Shown piece by piece: positions 1 to 29,500 of a stretch of DNA of 64,000 nt. The notes beneath the pieces are model-generated. The model was given only the letters and a program-made list of their open reading frames with translations, was not told where the DNA came from and did no database searches. The DNA is from Okapia johnstoni (Eukaryota; Chordata; Mammalia; Artiodactyla; Giraffidae): positions 121,716,213 to 121,780,212 of the forward strand of contig CM044310.1 in the NCBI GenBank assembly GCA_024291935.2, read 5' to 3'. Made by a program: the position numbers and the translations under genes. Positions within the stretch are counted from its first letter, which is position 1. Every line of letters starts with the position of its first letter.

Positions 1-125
1 TCCCAGGCAAGAATACTGGAGTGGGTTGCCATTCCCTCCTCCAGGGGTTTGTCCCGACCCAGGGATCAAACCCCGGTCTCCTGCATTGCAGACAGATCCT
101 TTACCACGGAGCCACCAGGGCAGAC
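1..125 (-). repeat. Bov-tA SINE, cut by window edge
   Basis: Minus-oriented copy (GGCAAGAATACTGGAGTGGG ... GAGCCACCAGGGCAG) running off the left end. Confidence 0.85.
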
Positions 126-167
126 GTGGACACGCACACACTGCTATATTTAACATAGATAACCGGA

Positions 168-310
168 CTTCCCTGGTGCTGTCTAGCGGCTAGGACTCCA
201 TGCTCCCAGTGCAGGGGGCCCAGGTTCAGTTCCTGGTCAGGGAACTAGATTCCACATGCCACAACCAAGACCCTGAGCAGCCAAATAAATAGATATTAAA
301 AAAAAATAAA
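168..310 (+). repeat. CHR-2-type tRNA SINE
   Basis: GGACTTCCCTGGTGCTGTCT start, internal GGTTCAGTTCCTGGTCAGGG box and an A-rich tail; downstream of the possible NLRP8 terminal exon. Confidence 0.75.
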
Positions 311-352
311 ATAGATAACCAACAGCACCTATTGTAAAATAAATTAAAATTT

Positions 353-16790
<16,438 letters not shown>

Positions 16791-16811
16791 CTGGGCCAGC
16801 CCGCCTTCCAG

Positions 16812-16860
16812 CTTTATAAGCTCTGGGGTCTGCTCAGCTTCCGCCTTTGCTCCCCATTGG
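16812..16860 (-). promoter_or_regulatory. NLRP8: Predicted NLRP8 core promoter (CCAAT + TATA)
   Basis: Read on the minus strand there is CCAAT at 16860-16856 and, about 38 bp further, TATAAAG at 16818-16812. The spacing and order suit minus-strand transcription only. Surrounding DNA (16735-17050) is free of obvious repeats. Confidence 0.5.
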
Positions 16861-17594
16861 CTGCGGCTGGCGCGTTGCCGTCTCCTTCGCCGCACAAGCT
16901 GGAAAGCATTCAGCATCCTGGGTGGGAGGCCCTGGGCTGCAAGGCTTGTCCTCACGGGTGCTCCCAATTTGGGAAGGACCTGCGCCCCTGCCTCTTCGAT
17001 TCAGAAGAACAAGCAACTTTAGAAAATGGCAGGTTTGGGGAGTTCCCCTCCTAGAGGGCAAAACACCTGTCCTCAGCCCAAAGATGCTACGTCTAGCGGT
17101 AAACCTCTAGAGCCATTACCGGATGATCTTGTTCCCATGACCATCACCCCTATTTGGAATGTAATTTCACTGAGCAAAAGGAAGGTTTTGGTATCAGCAG
17201 GACCTAATGTGGGTCTCCCCAAAACAGGCCCTCTCAGAGGGAGACCCGGAGGCAGAGCGTGTCAGACACACACACACATCTTGGTCATCGCTCTTCCGCA
17301 AAATCTGTTGGGTTTTCCAACATGTAATCAAGAATCTGCATGTGCAGCTTTACCTGTTCTTTCTCAGGCCTTCCACCTCGCTCTAATTGCTTCCTCATTG
17401 TTAAATTAAAAACTAATTACAATTGTCGATTGCCTGGATCCTCAGCCTATTAAAGGCGGAAGGCGGGGCACATTGCAGGTTATCCTCAAATATCGTTTGG
17501 CATTGATTTCTAACATGATTCCACAGTGAGGAGAGAACAGACTTGGTATGCTTTCAAAACCTTTAGACCATGAAATTTTTTCATCTTGTTTACG

Positions 17595-17905
17595 TCCCTG
17601 GATATGTTCAATCCTAAAGGAAATCAACCTTGAATATTCATTGGAAGGACTAAAGCTGAAGCTCCAATACTTTGGCCACCTGACGTGAAGAACTGACTCC
17701 TTGGAAAAGACCCTGATGCTGGGAAGGACTGGGGGCAGGAGGAGAAGGGGATGACAGAGGATGAGATGGTTGGATGGCATCACCGACTCAATGGACATTG
17801 GTTTGAGTAAACTCCAGGAGTTGGTGATGGACAGGGAGGCCTGGCGTGCTGCAGTCCACGGGGTCGCAAAGAGTCGGGCACGATTGAGTGACTGACAACA
17901 ACGTG
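17595..17905 (+). repeat. BovB 3' fragment
   Basis: Terminal piece in the NLRP8-NLRP13 interval, upstream of the predicted NLRP8 promoter. Confidence 0.82.
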
Positions 17906-18039
17906 TCCCAGTGCCTCCTAGTGTTTACTCTATGGGAACTTGAATAGAATTTATTCCCTGTTGTTGTCTGCAAACTGTATAAATCTTAATCGTTGAATTG
18001 GTTCATAGTGCTTTTTAGATCTATAGTATCCTTCTATGG

Positions 18040-18246
18040 GCTTTCCCAGTGGCTCAGCGGTAAAGAATCTGTCTGCAATGCAGGAGTCGCAGGAGATGCA
18101 GCTTTGATCCCTGGGTCGGGAAGATCCCCTCGAGTAGGAAATGGCAACCCACTCCAGTACTCTTGCCTGGAGAATCCCATGGACAGAGGAGCCCTGCGGG
18201 CTACAGTCCATGGGGTTGCAAAGAGTCAGACACGACTGAGCAACTT
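18040..18246 (+). repeat. Bov-tA SINE
   Basis: Plus-oriented copy between the two NLRP promoters. Confidence 0.85.
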
Positions 18247-18734
18247 GCATATCCTTCTAATTTTCTGTGTATTCATTCTATTGATTTCTGAGAGTTTAAT
18301 ATTGAAACTCCAACTAAAAGCCTTAATTTATCTACTTAAAAAATAATTGCAGTAGATAGTGGGATTATAGGTAACTTTGTTCTGTTTTCCAGTCTCCTGT
18401 AAATGTGCCATCCTACTTTCATACTTTAAAAAATTTAAAAAAAGGGGTGGGTAGGTGGATGGTGGGGCAGATCAAGTGAGCTTTCTTTCTGCTTTGGGAG
18501 ACGTTCATGACAGGAAGGAGTCAAGAAGCCTACTTCCCTCCAGGGGTGAGTTAAATGAGTTAGAATTGTTAGTTAAAATAACTTATTTAATTGGTAATAC
18601 AATAGTCAATTGTATCAAGGTGTCTTGATCCTGATTTCAGCGGAAAGCCTCTGTGCTTCTGATGGAATGGGTTCACGGGTGGTTTTCGTGGCGTTGGGAG
18701 AAGCAATGGTTCCCGATGTGGCTGTGATTTTCAA

Positions 18735-19085
18735 GGACTCTCTTTTATTTTATTGAAGTGTAGTCGATATACAGTGCTGTGTTCATTTCTCCTGCACAGC
18801 AAAGTGATTCAGTCACACGCAGACACACACGTCCTTATATTCTTTCCCGTGATGGGGTGTCCTGGAAAGTTGAATACAGACCCTGTGCTCTGCAGTCGGG
18901 CCTTGCTGCTTGTCCCTCCTTTGTAATAGTTTGCATCTGCTGATCCAAAGCCCCAGGCCTCCCCAGCCTCTCCCTTGGCAACCACCAGCCTGTTCCCTAT
19001 GTCGGACCCTTACAGACTCTTCATTTGTCTCCTCTTTCATCATCCTATTAATACCTCCGCATCCCCTCGTCCCGAAGACAGTTAT
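18735..19085 (-). repeat. LINE-1 3' fragment
   Basis: TTTTATTGAAGTGTAGTCGATATACAGTG-type 3' UTR, continuous with the adjacent BovB piece. Confidence 0.65.
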
Positions 19086-19091
19086 TGTTGT

Positions 19092-19440
19092 TTTTCAGAT
19101 GCTAAGTTGTGTCTGACTTTGCGACCCCATGAACCGCAGCACGCCAGGCCTCCCTGTCCATCACCAGCTCCCGGAGTTTCCTCAAAACTTATGTCCATCC
19201 AGTCGGTGATGCCATCCAACCATCTCATCCTCTGTCGTCCCCTTCTCCTCCCGCCTTCAGTCTTTCCCAGCATCATGGTCTTTTCCAGTGAGTCAGCTCT
19301 TCGCATCAGGTGGCCAAAGTATTGGAGTTTCGGCTTCAGCATCAGTCCTTCCAGTGAATATTCAGGGCTGATCTCCTTTAGGATGGACTGGTTGGATCTC
19401 CTTGCAGTCCAAGGGACTCCAGTTCAGAAGCATCCGTTTT
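19092..19440 (-). repeat. BovB 3' fragment
   Basis: Minus-oriented terminal piece ending about 120 bp before the CpG-rich putative NLRP13 promoter. Confidence 0.82.
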
Positions 19441-19559
19441 TCGGCGCTCAGCTTTCTTTATGGTCCCACCCTAGGACACGTACTCGCAGCAGTGGCCTCC
19501 GGCTGATGTGGGAGATTTCACTTACATCAGCTGGGTTTTAATTACAATCCCATCTTGGC

Positions 19560-19798
19560 ATCTCCTCTCCCAGCCCGGACGACTTACACCTGGACGGGAG
19601 GGACCCTAGGATCACCTGAGGCAGGTGGCTTCTCCACCTCTGCGGAGCCAGGCTGCGGCGGAAGGGGCGGGACACCCACAGACAGACCTGATAGGAGCCA
19701 GGGGGCCCCGGGCCAACCCCGGGCTGGCGGCGGGGCGGGGCAGACGCTTCGGGTTCGGCGTCTGCGTCCTGGAAACTCGGAACTCAGAGGACAGCTCG
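19560..19798 (+). promoter_or_regulatory. NLRP13: CpG-rich promoter and putative NLRP13 5' non-coding exon
   Basis: A 240-bp GC- and CpG-rich stretch with Sp1-like boxes (GGGGCGGG near 19657, GGCGGGGCGGGG near 19729-19740), ending at CAGCTCG|GTGAGT (19798/19799), a strong plus-strand donor. A matching acceptor, tttccgcag|, lies at 20571, 63 nt before the NLRP13 start codon. Position, strand and splice signals suggest the transcription start of NLRP13. Confidence 0.45.
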
Positions 19799-20254
19799 GT
19801 GAGTGGGGTCTCCTTACTCTGCGGCTCAAAACTTTTCCTTTCTCTGGCTTTTTCTTTCTTTTCTTTTTTAAGCAGCTTTGTTGTGATGGATTTAAAAGTA
19901 AGGGGAAAAAACCCTCAGCTTTATTGCGGTATAATTAAATATGAAAAAAAAACAACACTGCGAACATTTCACATGCAGCTTAATGAGTGTGACACAGATA
20001 AGGGCAGACGTAGCCAGAACCTCCAGAAGTTTCTTTGCAGGGTCTGTGTGTGTGGCGGGAACATTTAACATGAAGCTGAGCCTCTTACAATTTTCAGGGT
20101 ACAACAGAGTATTGATGACTGGGGGCCCTTTGCTGTAGGGCACATCCCCAAAACTAATTCCTCTTGCAAAACTGAAACTTTACGCCTTGGGAAATACATA
20201 GTAATACAATAGGATCTTAGCCTTAAAAAAGAAGAAAAAGAAAGAAAGCGTTAG

Positions 20255-20460
20255 TTAGTTACTCAGTCGTGTCTGACTCTCTGGGACCCCATGGACTGTA
20301 GCCCAGCAGGCTCCTCTGTCCATGAAAGTCTCCCGGGCAAGAATACTGGAGTGGGTTGCCATTTCCTCCTCCCAGGGATCTTTCCGACCCAGGGATGGAA
20401 CCTGTGTCTCCTGCATTAGGAGGCAGATTCTTTACCGCTGAGCCACCTGGGAAGCCCCTC
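20255..20460 (-). repeat. Bov-tA SINE
   Basis: Minus-oriented copy in the predicted first intron of NLRP13, about 110 bp before the acceptor at 20571. Confidence 0.85.
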
Positions 20461-20571
20461 GTGGAAGAGAGACCAGTAAGCACAGGAAAACAAGGCCGGG
20501 CGTGGGCAGATCGGGCTGTCGAGAAGGCGGTGACAGGCAGGGCGCGTGGTCTCCGCTGTCTGTTTCCGCAG

Positions 20572-23500
20572 GAGCTGTTCCTTTCCTGGCTGTAGCCCTT
20601 CTGGAGCGCGGCTGGAGACCTCGCTCCCGGGCCGATGCCTTCCCCTGCCGGCATTTCTGGGCACGATGGTGCCCGTGACCAGCTGCTGTCCCACCTGAGG
20701 GGCTTGGATCCCTGGCAGCTGGAGGACTTCAAACTCGGCCTCCAGTCCCCGGAGCTGCTGCCGGAGAGCGCCCGCAGGATCCCGTGGGCAAACCTGAGAG
20801 CCGCGGGTCCCGCCGACCTGCTCTGCCTGCTGGAGGAGCGCTTCCCCGGGAGGCGGACGTGGGAGGTGGCCCTCCGCGTCTTTGAGGACATGCAGCTGAG
20901 GCCGCTGTGCGAGCGGGTGCGGGCAGAGCTGGCCGGTGAGCGGGAGGCGGGGGCGGGGAGGGAGCTGGGCTTTTCTGGGGTCCTCCCTGACTGCTGGGCC
21001 CCCCTGAGCGGGAGCCCCCCTGACGGGCTGTGAGAGAGGGAACTGTTCAGCTCTGTTACTAGACAGCTTTTGTTTTAGAAATATTTACTTCTTATTTATT
21101 TTTGGCTGTGCTCGGTCTTCACGGCTGCGCCCGGGCTTTCTCTCTGGGGTGAGCGGGGCGTCTCTGGTTTCCGAGCACAGTCTCTAGGCGCAGGCGGGCT
21201 CCGTTATTATGGCCCCAGGCTCCAGAGCACAGGCTCAGGGGTTGAGGAGCACGGGTTTATTTGCTCTACAGCCCGTGGGATCTTCCCGGACCAGGAATTG
21301 AACTGGTGTCCCCTGCATTGCAAGGCAGATTTGTAACCGCTGGACCACACAGGGAAGCCCTGCGGGTTTTTGTGGGGTTTTTTTAAGTTTATTTATTTAT
21401 TTGAGTTTCCCCCAGTGGCTCAGTGGTAAAGAATCCACCTGCTAATGCAGGAGACACAGGAGATGAAGGTTCGTTCCCTAATCTGGGAAGATCCCCTGAA
21501 AAAGGAAATTGCAACCTACCCAGTCTTCTTGCCTGGGAAATCCCATGGACAGAGGAGCCTGGTGGGCTACAGCCCATGGGGTCACAGAGTCAGACAGGAC
21601 TGAGCGACTGAGTACGCACATCAGTGTAAGAGAATTCCCTGTTCCCTACACGCCCTCCAACATTTCTTGTAGACCTTTCGACAGCCATTCTGACTGGTGT
21701 GAGCTGATAGCTCATTGTAGTTTTGATTAGAATTTCTCAAATATTTAGCAAAGTGGAGTGTCTCTCTCTTTTTTAATTGGAGTATAACTGCTTTCAAGGT
21801 TACAATGTACTTTAAGAGAAAGCAGTAGAAGTAAACTTGGAGATTGGCTTCTTGACCGTCCGCCCTGCTTTGAATTCTTTTTCCTGCACTTATTCCGGGA
21901 TATTTGTTGACCCCGGGTGTTGCTGCCTTACATCCCAGGAGGCCTGGTGAATGTTAAGTGCCCATCAGCACAGGTTTTTCAGGTGTTGTTACCAAAAGTG
22001 GCCACAAGGAGGCAGCATTTCTTCACGCGCTACTGGATAATTTAGTTTTTAGTTTCTATTGGAGTCGAGTTGATTTCCGATTTTCTGTTTGTTTTAGGTT
22101 TACAAGAAATTGATTCAGCTATACCTAGCCATTTATATATTCTGCTTGGAGTCTTCCCATTTAGGTTATTACAGAGTGTTCGATAGACTGCCATTCAGTA
22201 GGTTTTTAAAAATTATCTGTTTGATATATACTAGCGTGTAAATGGACTTCCCAGGTGGCTCAGTGGTAAAGAAACCTCTTGCCAAAGCAGGAGGCGTAAG
22301 AGACGCAGTTTCGATCCCTGGTCCAGAAAGATCCCCTGGAGGAGGACATGGCAACCCCTTTCAGGATTCTTGCCTGGAGAATCCCACTGACAAAGGAGCC
22401 TGGTGGGCTACAGCCCATGGGGTCGCAGAGAGTCAGATATGACCGAAGCAACTTAGCAAGAGGCTCAGGTGTGTATATATTAACCCCAGCCTCTTAATGT
22501 ATCCCTCCCAAGTTTTTGTAAAATCATAAGATGGTTTTCTTCGTCTGTGTCTGTTTATAAATAAGTTCATTCGTGTGGATTCATAGATTCCACCTGTCAG
22601 TGATATCTTAGGGTATTTGTCTCCCTCTGGCTTCCTTCCCTGAGTATGAGCTCTCTGCCAGCAGCATTTTTTCGTCCTTCAGGCCGAGTGTATTCCAGCG
22701 TCTAGATGGACAGATTATGCTTCATTTTCTATCCATGGGCATATTGTTTGATTCTCTGCCTTCGGTATTATAAACAGTGCCGCCCTGAAAATAACGGTGC
22801 ATGTGGCCTTTTAAATTATGATTTTCTTGGGATCTCAGGCAAGGAGTGGGCCTGCGGGATCATGGTTTAACTCTCCATTTAGTGTTTTAAGGAATCTCCA
22901 TGCTGTTTCCTTCCTGGCCGCACCCACCCATTTACCGCCCCGCCCACAGTGTGGAGGAGTCCCTGATCCCCTCGCCACCCGCGACAGCACTGAATCTTTG
23001 CAGGTCTTCGGGAGGATGGCCATGCTGAGCGGTGTGAGCTGATCTCTCCTGGTAGATTTGGTTGGAATTTATCTAGAAACTAGTGATGCTGAGTCTCTTT
23101 CCATGGGTTTTTTATCTTCTACAGTGTGAGTACAATTTACCTCTTGAGATTGGCTAATTCCAAGTCTGCCCTGTTTTGAATTCTTTTCTGGTGATTTACC
23201 CCAGGACAGTTCTTTTTTTTTTTAATTGGAGGATAATTCGTTTGCAGTGTTGTGTTGGTTTCTGCCATGCATCCACATGAATCAGCCACGGGTACACGTA
23301 TGTCCCCGCTCTGGAACCTCCCTCCCACCCCAGCCCGCCCCTCTTAGCACGCGGTTGAGCTTTCTCGAGCGCGGATGTCCATTAGAGCCCGCAGGCCTGA
23401 GTAGTAAGAGCCGTCAGCACGGTTTCTAAGTGGTTGTTGCCCAAAGCGGCCACAGGGCGGCAGCATTTCTTCCCGCCCAGCTCGGCTTACCTGGGCAACG

Positions 23501-26500
23501 GGAGCCTCGGGGCGAGCCCTGCTCCTGGGATGTTAATTAGAATGGAGACACCTAAGGCTTGTGTCTCCTTCCTTCTCTCGCGTTACCCTTGATCCCGCAG
23601 ACACCCCCGTTCCTGCCACACCGCTCTGCAGAGGGAGCTGTCCTCAGGCGGGGACCCTAAGGGAGGAGGCTGGAGGTGGGAACCCACCCCCAGGACACAC
23701 GGAAGCTCCTCCAGCCCAGAGACCCCACCGTCCACTGGGGGCACTAGGGTTGGCTCTGCTGCTGGAGAGACCCCTGGGTCTGCAGACGGTGGGCTCAGGC
23801 AAAGGCGAACAGGAAGGCCAGGTCCGGGGGGGGCTCACTGCGGGCACAGCCTCCCCAGCGCCCTCAGCCCCAGGACAGCCCCGCCTGCTCAGGCCCCAGG
23901 GTCGTGACACCAGCCCCGTCCCCCAGGCCCGAGGGGCGCAGGGTCAGCAGTCCTTTTGTCTTTTTCTCTCCCTCTCTTCCATGCTTATTTTCAGTTGGAG
24001 TGTATAGGTGATTTACAATGGTGTGGGATTTTTTTCTGGTGTACAGAAACTTAGTTCATTTATACACAGACATATGTGCTCCTTTCTGGTTCTCTCCCCA
24101 TATAGGTTATTACCGAGTGTTGAGTAGGGCTCCTTGTGCTCGCAGTGGGTCCTTGGGGATCCTTTTATAAATAGCGCTGTGTCTATGTTCTCTTGTCTGC
24201 TGATTTCTCCCCGCCCCTCACCTTTCCTTTTTGGTAACTGTGGTTTCTTGTTTTAGTCTGTGAGGCTGTTTCTGTTTCCGAAGCAAGTTCACGTGTATCC
24301 ATGTTCAGATTCCAGCTCTCAGTGATATTATACGACACTTGCTTTCCTCTTCTCGCTGACTTCGCTTTGTGTGATCATGGCTTCGTTTCCCCACGGCTGC
24401 ACATGGCATTCTCTCGTTCCTCTTTGTGGCGGGGCGACCCTGCCTCGTGTCCGTGTGCTGCGTCTCCTTCATCCGCCCCTCTGTCCTTCCGCACTCAGGT
24501 CGCTTCTGCACCGTGGCTGTTGGGCCTCCTGCTGCCGTGGTCACCGTGGTGCGGGTGTCTTTTAAAGTTTTGGTTTTCTTTGGCTCTGCGCTTGGGTGTG
24601 GGATGGCTGCACCACGTGTACGGTGGGTGTTTAGCTGTCTCCTGCTCCAGTGTAGGGAGCTGCTGATGGACGTGATGAATCAGTACATTATAGAACCTGG
24701 CAGACGGTGACCAATGCAGGGGAGAGGAAAGGAGGGGAAGGGCTGGGGTGGGGCGGGGAGGGGCGGGCGAGCGGGGACCGAGGTCTGCGTGTGGGCAGGA
24801 AGGCGAGTGCTGCATTCTTAACAGGATCATCAGCTACATTTTTTTTTTTTTTTTGCTTTTACAGCAGTTGGTAGGAGCCAGATTTTTTTTTTCTTTTTAA
24901 AAACATTTTTATTGGAGTATAGTTGCCTTACAATGCTGTGAAGTGTCTACCGTGCCGCAGAGTGAATCGGCATCTGTACCCCTGTATCCCCTCTCCTTTG
25001 GATTTCCTTCCGGTCCCCGTGGAGCGTGAGCAGAGCTCCCGGTGCTGAGCAGTCGGCTTGCATTAGTCACCTTTTCACGCAGAATCCATAGAGTGTGTGT
25101 GTCCATCTCGGCCCCCCAGGGCCCCCCAGCCCCTCTGCCCCCCTTGGTTCCATTCGTGTCTTCTCTCCGTCTGTGTTTCTATTTCTGTGCTATAATTAAG
25201 ATCATCTCTGCCCATTGTTTCAGACTCCACATGTATGTAATTCATACACGATATGTGTATTTCTCTTTCTGACCTAGCACACTAACGCACTGCAGGTCCA
25301 CCCAGGTCACCAGGCACTAAGATTGAGCAGAGACTTCGAGGGGACAGAGTGAGCCAAGCGGAAATGGGGTGGGGAGTGTGGGGGAGCATTCCAGACAGGG
25401 TGGGGGGTGCTGGCTGGATCCAGGGCCCCAGGCAGTGGTATTTTTTTTTAAATAATTAAAAAAAAATTTTTAATTGAAGGATAATTGCTTTACAGACTTT
25501 TGTTGTTTTCTGTCAAACCTCAACATGAATCGGCCATAGGTATACATATGTCCCCTCCCTCTTGAACCTCCCTCCCATCTCCCTCCCCATCCCACCCGTC
25601 TAGGTTGATACAGAGCACCTGTTTGAGTTTCCTGAGCCAGACAGCAAATTCCCGTTGGCTGTCTATTTTACATATGGTAATTTAAGTTTCCATGTTACTC
25701 TCTCCATGCATCTCGCCCTCTCCTCCCCTCTCCCGTGTCCATAGGGGTGTGCTTTTAACATGAGCTGCGGTTTTGCAAAGGAGCATGTTTTCACTGTAGT
25801 CAGGCTGATGAGCTGGAAAGTATGACACTCAGTCTCTTTAATCCCACGTCTGGCAGAGAAACGGTTGGTTCTGCTGAGATCACCCGTGGTTCTGAGCTTG
25901 TTTTCCAGCCGGGCAGAATCTCAGCATCCCGTCCTCACTGTTTCATTTCAGAAATGTCACAGGTGTGCAGACTCCAAGATCCAATCCAGGAAGAACCAGA
26001 GACGCTGGAAGAGACAGGTTTGTAGACTACTTCACGATGGTCACAGACGAGCTGCTTGACGGAATGCTCATTTCACGCGTTCTACTTTTGCCCCTCCCTT
26101 GAAATTGTCTTCCAGTTACAGTCTGCCAGAAACTAGCTGATCCGACCTTCCAAGAAAGCCTGGAAGAGCAATAGGCTCCGTTAACTGGACATTCTCACCA
26201 GGTCCCCCTAAGGTCTTAGGTACCAGTGTCTGGTTTTGGACTTTGCGCTGCAGTGATAGGTAGCTGTATTTTATTATTATTTTTTTTTTACACAGTTGTA
26301 ACCGGTTGCATTGTATTTACAGGTTTTTTTTTTTTTAATATTGGCTATATTCCCCGTGTTGTACACAGCATCCTTGTAGCCTGTCTTAGGAACAGCAGTT
26401 TGTACCTCCCCTCCCGCACCGTCTATATTGCCCCTCACCTTCCCTCTCCCCACGGGCAACCTGTTCTGTGTCTGTGAGTCTTCTTTTCTGTTACATTCAC

Positions 26501-29500
26501 AAGTTTGAATTTTTTAGATGTCACACGTGAATGATACTGTATGTAGGTCTTTGTCTGACTTAGTTCACTTAGTATAATGGCCTCCAAGTCCATTCCATAC
26601 TGCTGCAGGTGGCATTGTTGTATTCTTTTTATGGCTGAGTAATATTCTACTACACACGTGCGCGCGCGCACACACGCACACACACTCGAGTTCTTTCTTA
26701 TCGTTCGTCTGTTGATGGACATCTAGGTTGCTTCCACGTGCTGGCTGTTGTAAATAATGCTGCTATGAACACTGGGATGCAAGTATGTTTTTGGACTGCA
26801 GCTTTCTTCAGATACATGCCCAGAAGCGAGCATGCAGTAGTTTTCTGTTCTTAAGGGACCTGCACACTCTTCTCCTTAGTGGCTGCACCGATTTCTACTC
26901 CCCACCCACAGTGCAGGAGGGCTCCCTTTTCTCCACACCCTCTCCAGCATTTATTTCTTGTGGACGTTTTTTGATGGCCATTCTGACCAGTGTGAGGTGA
27001 TACCTCATTGTAGGTTTGTTTTTTTTTTTTAAGTTTTTCATTTCATATTGGAGTACGGCTTCCCCACTGGCTCGGGGGTAAAGAATCTGCCTGCCAATGC
27101 AGAAGACTCGGGTTCCATCCCTGGGTGGGGACCATGCCCTGGAGAAGGAAATGGCAACCCGCTCCAGTGTTCTTGCCTGGAGAATCCCCTGGACAGAGGG
27201 TCCTGGTGGGCGACAGTCCACGGGGTTGCAAAAGAGTCAGAGACAACCGAGCAACTACAGAGCGACCACAGTCGATGAGCAATGCTGTAGCAGTTTCAGG
27301 CGGACCGCAGAGGGGCTCAGCCGTACCGATACCTGTATCCATTCTCGCCCCGAACCTCCCTCCCCCCTGTTCTGACTGGCGTTTCTCCGGTCCTCAGTGA
27401 CGCTGAGCATCGTCTCAGGCTCTGGGCCGTCTGTGTCGCCTCCCTTCCCCTTCAGCCCACAGAAGGAGACACAGGGAGAGGCTGAGGACCCGGATCCTGG
27501 CCCTGTGGGACCGCACGCCCTGGCCCGAGGACCACATCTACCTCCGCCACGTGACGGAGCGGGAGCACGCGGAGCTGCGCGGCCTCCTGCGCCCCCGGGG
27601 GGCCGGGGCGCCGCCCCTCACGGTGCTGCTGGAGGGCGCCGCCGGCGTGGGCAAGACCACCCTGGCCACCAAGCTGGCGCTGCACTGGGCGGAGGGCGTC
27701 CTCTTCCGGGGCCGCTTCGCCTATGTTTTCTACATCAGCGGCCACCGGCTGGCCGAGCTCGGCGACACCAGCTTCGCCGGCCTGCTGGCCCTGGACTGCC
27801 GGACTCGCGGGTCCCCGTGGAAGAGTTCAGGGCGCACCCCGAGCAGCTGCTGTTCGTCATCGACGGCGTGGAAGAGGTGACCCTGGGCTCCGATGGCTCT
27901 GCCGGACCCGGCGCTGACTGGTACCAGGAGCTCCCGGCGGCCAGCATCCTAGTCCGCCTGCTGAAGAAGGAGCTGGTCCCCGAGGCGACCTTGCTCATCA
28001 CCGCCGGGCCCCCCGAGGGCCGCGCCCTCCGGAGGCTGCTGCTCAGCCCGCGCCGCGTGGGCATCCCGGGCTTCACCGAAGGGGACCGCCGGGAGTATCT
28101 CAGGAGGTTCCTGGGGGACCCGGACGTGGCCGAGGAGGCCTGGTGCCGGATGCGGCGGTCGGAGACCCTGGTCCGCTCGTGTGCCGCGCCGCTGGCGTGC
28201 TGGGCCGTGTGCGCCGGCCTCAAGCGGCAGATGGCCGGCAGCCCTGCCTCGGCGCTGGCCGCGCCCACCCCCACCAGCCTCTACGCCCGCCTCTTCTGCA
28301 GCCTCTTCGCGGCGGCGGAGCTGGGTCTGCGGGCCAGCAGCTCAGCCGGACAGTGGAGGGCCTTCTGCTCGCTGGCCGCCGAGGGGCTGTGGCTGTCCGC
28401 CTTCACCTTTGCGGGAGACGCCCTGGAGCGCCGGCGCCTGGAAGCCCCTTTCATCGACGGTCTGCTGCGGCTGCAGATTCTTCGAAGAGTCAGCGATTGT
28501 GAGCACTGCGTGACGTTCTCTCACCGGAGCTTCCAGGCGTTTTTCGGGGCCTTGTTTTACGTGCTCTGGGGGACCCGAGGCTCCCTGGGCGGGGTTCTCC
28601 GGCATCAGGAGATGAGGGGGTGGCTGAATGACGCCTTCGCCGATGCCAACCCCTACTGGCGTCAGATGGTGCGGTTTTTCTTCGGTCTCTTAGGAACAGA
28701 CCTGGCTAGGCAACTGGAAGAGGCCTTGGGTTGCCAGATGTCCCCCGGGGTGGCGGACGAGGTGTTGGATTGGGCGGAGGGGCTGCAGAGGAGCGGCGCG
28801 GTTTCGGAGCACTTTGACTTCCTATGGCTCTTCCAGTGCCTGCACGAGACCCAGGACGAAACCTTGGCCCGGCGGGTTCTGAATCACCTCCCGGAGGCCG
28901 ATCTGGACATTCAGGGCTGCGAACACCTCCGGGTCTGTTCCTTTTGCCTCAGGCACTGTCAGAAGTTAGGAAAGCTGAGGCTCTCTGTCAGCGGCCGGGT
29001 CCTGGAAAACAAACGGACTTCCGACATGGGAACTCCGGAGTGAGTATTGCGGACGCCCTCCTCCTTAACTGACTGGCTCCCCTTCGCAGGCTCTGCCCAC
29101 GCTCTTCCAGGAAACCCTGGGGGTCTGGTCTGTTGTTGTGTTACCCGTGGTTTGTTGTTGTTTGTTGTTTGGTTGCTGAGTCATGTCCAGCTCTTTGTGA
29201 CCCCACGGACTGCAGCACACCAGGCTTCCCTGTCCACCACCATCTCCCAGAGCTTGCTCAAACTCATGTCCTTTGAGTTGCTGATGCCATCCAACCACCT
29301 CTTGCTCTGTCGTCCCCTTCTCCTGCCTTCAATATTTCCCAGGATCACGGTCTTTTCCAATGAGTCAGCTCTTCACATCAGGTGGCCAAAGTATTGGAGC
29401 TTCAGCTTCAGCATCAGTCCTTCCAGTGAATATTCAGGGTTGATTTCCTTTAGGATGGACCAAACATTCTAGATCAGTTCCAGTCTGTGAGAACTTTCTC

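Noticed and set aside
168..310. tRNA gene candidates in the tRNA-like boxes
   Set aside because: These and about 30 similar boxes are SINE heads with A-rich tails; none forms an evident intact cloverleaf.
19555..20068. Plus-strand frames over the CpG-rich region
   Set aside because: No recognisable protein; the region is better read as promoter plus non-coding exon.
23561..24007. 148-codon GC-rich plus-strand frame
   Set aside because: No family resemblance, no splice context, and no conserved-domain pattern; intronic in NLRP13.
27397..27796. N-terminal part of the 548-codon frame starting at 27397
   Set aside because: It is a GC-driven shadow that begins upstream of the splice acceptor; the homologous NACHT sequence lies in the next frame until about 27797.
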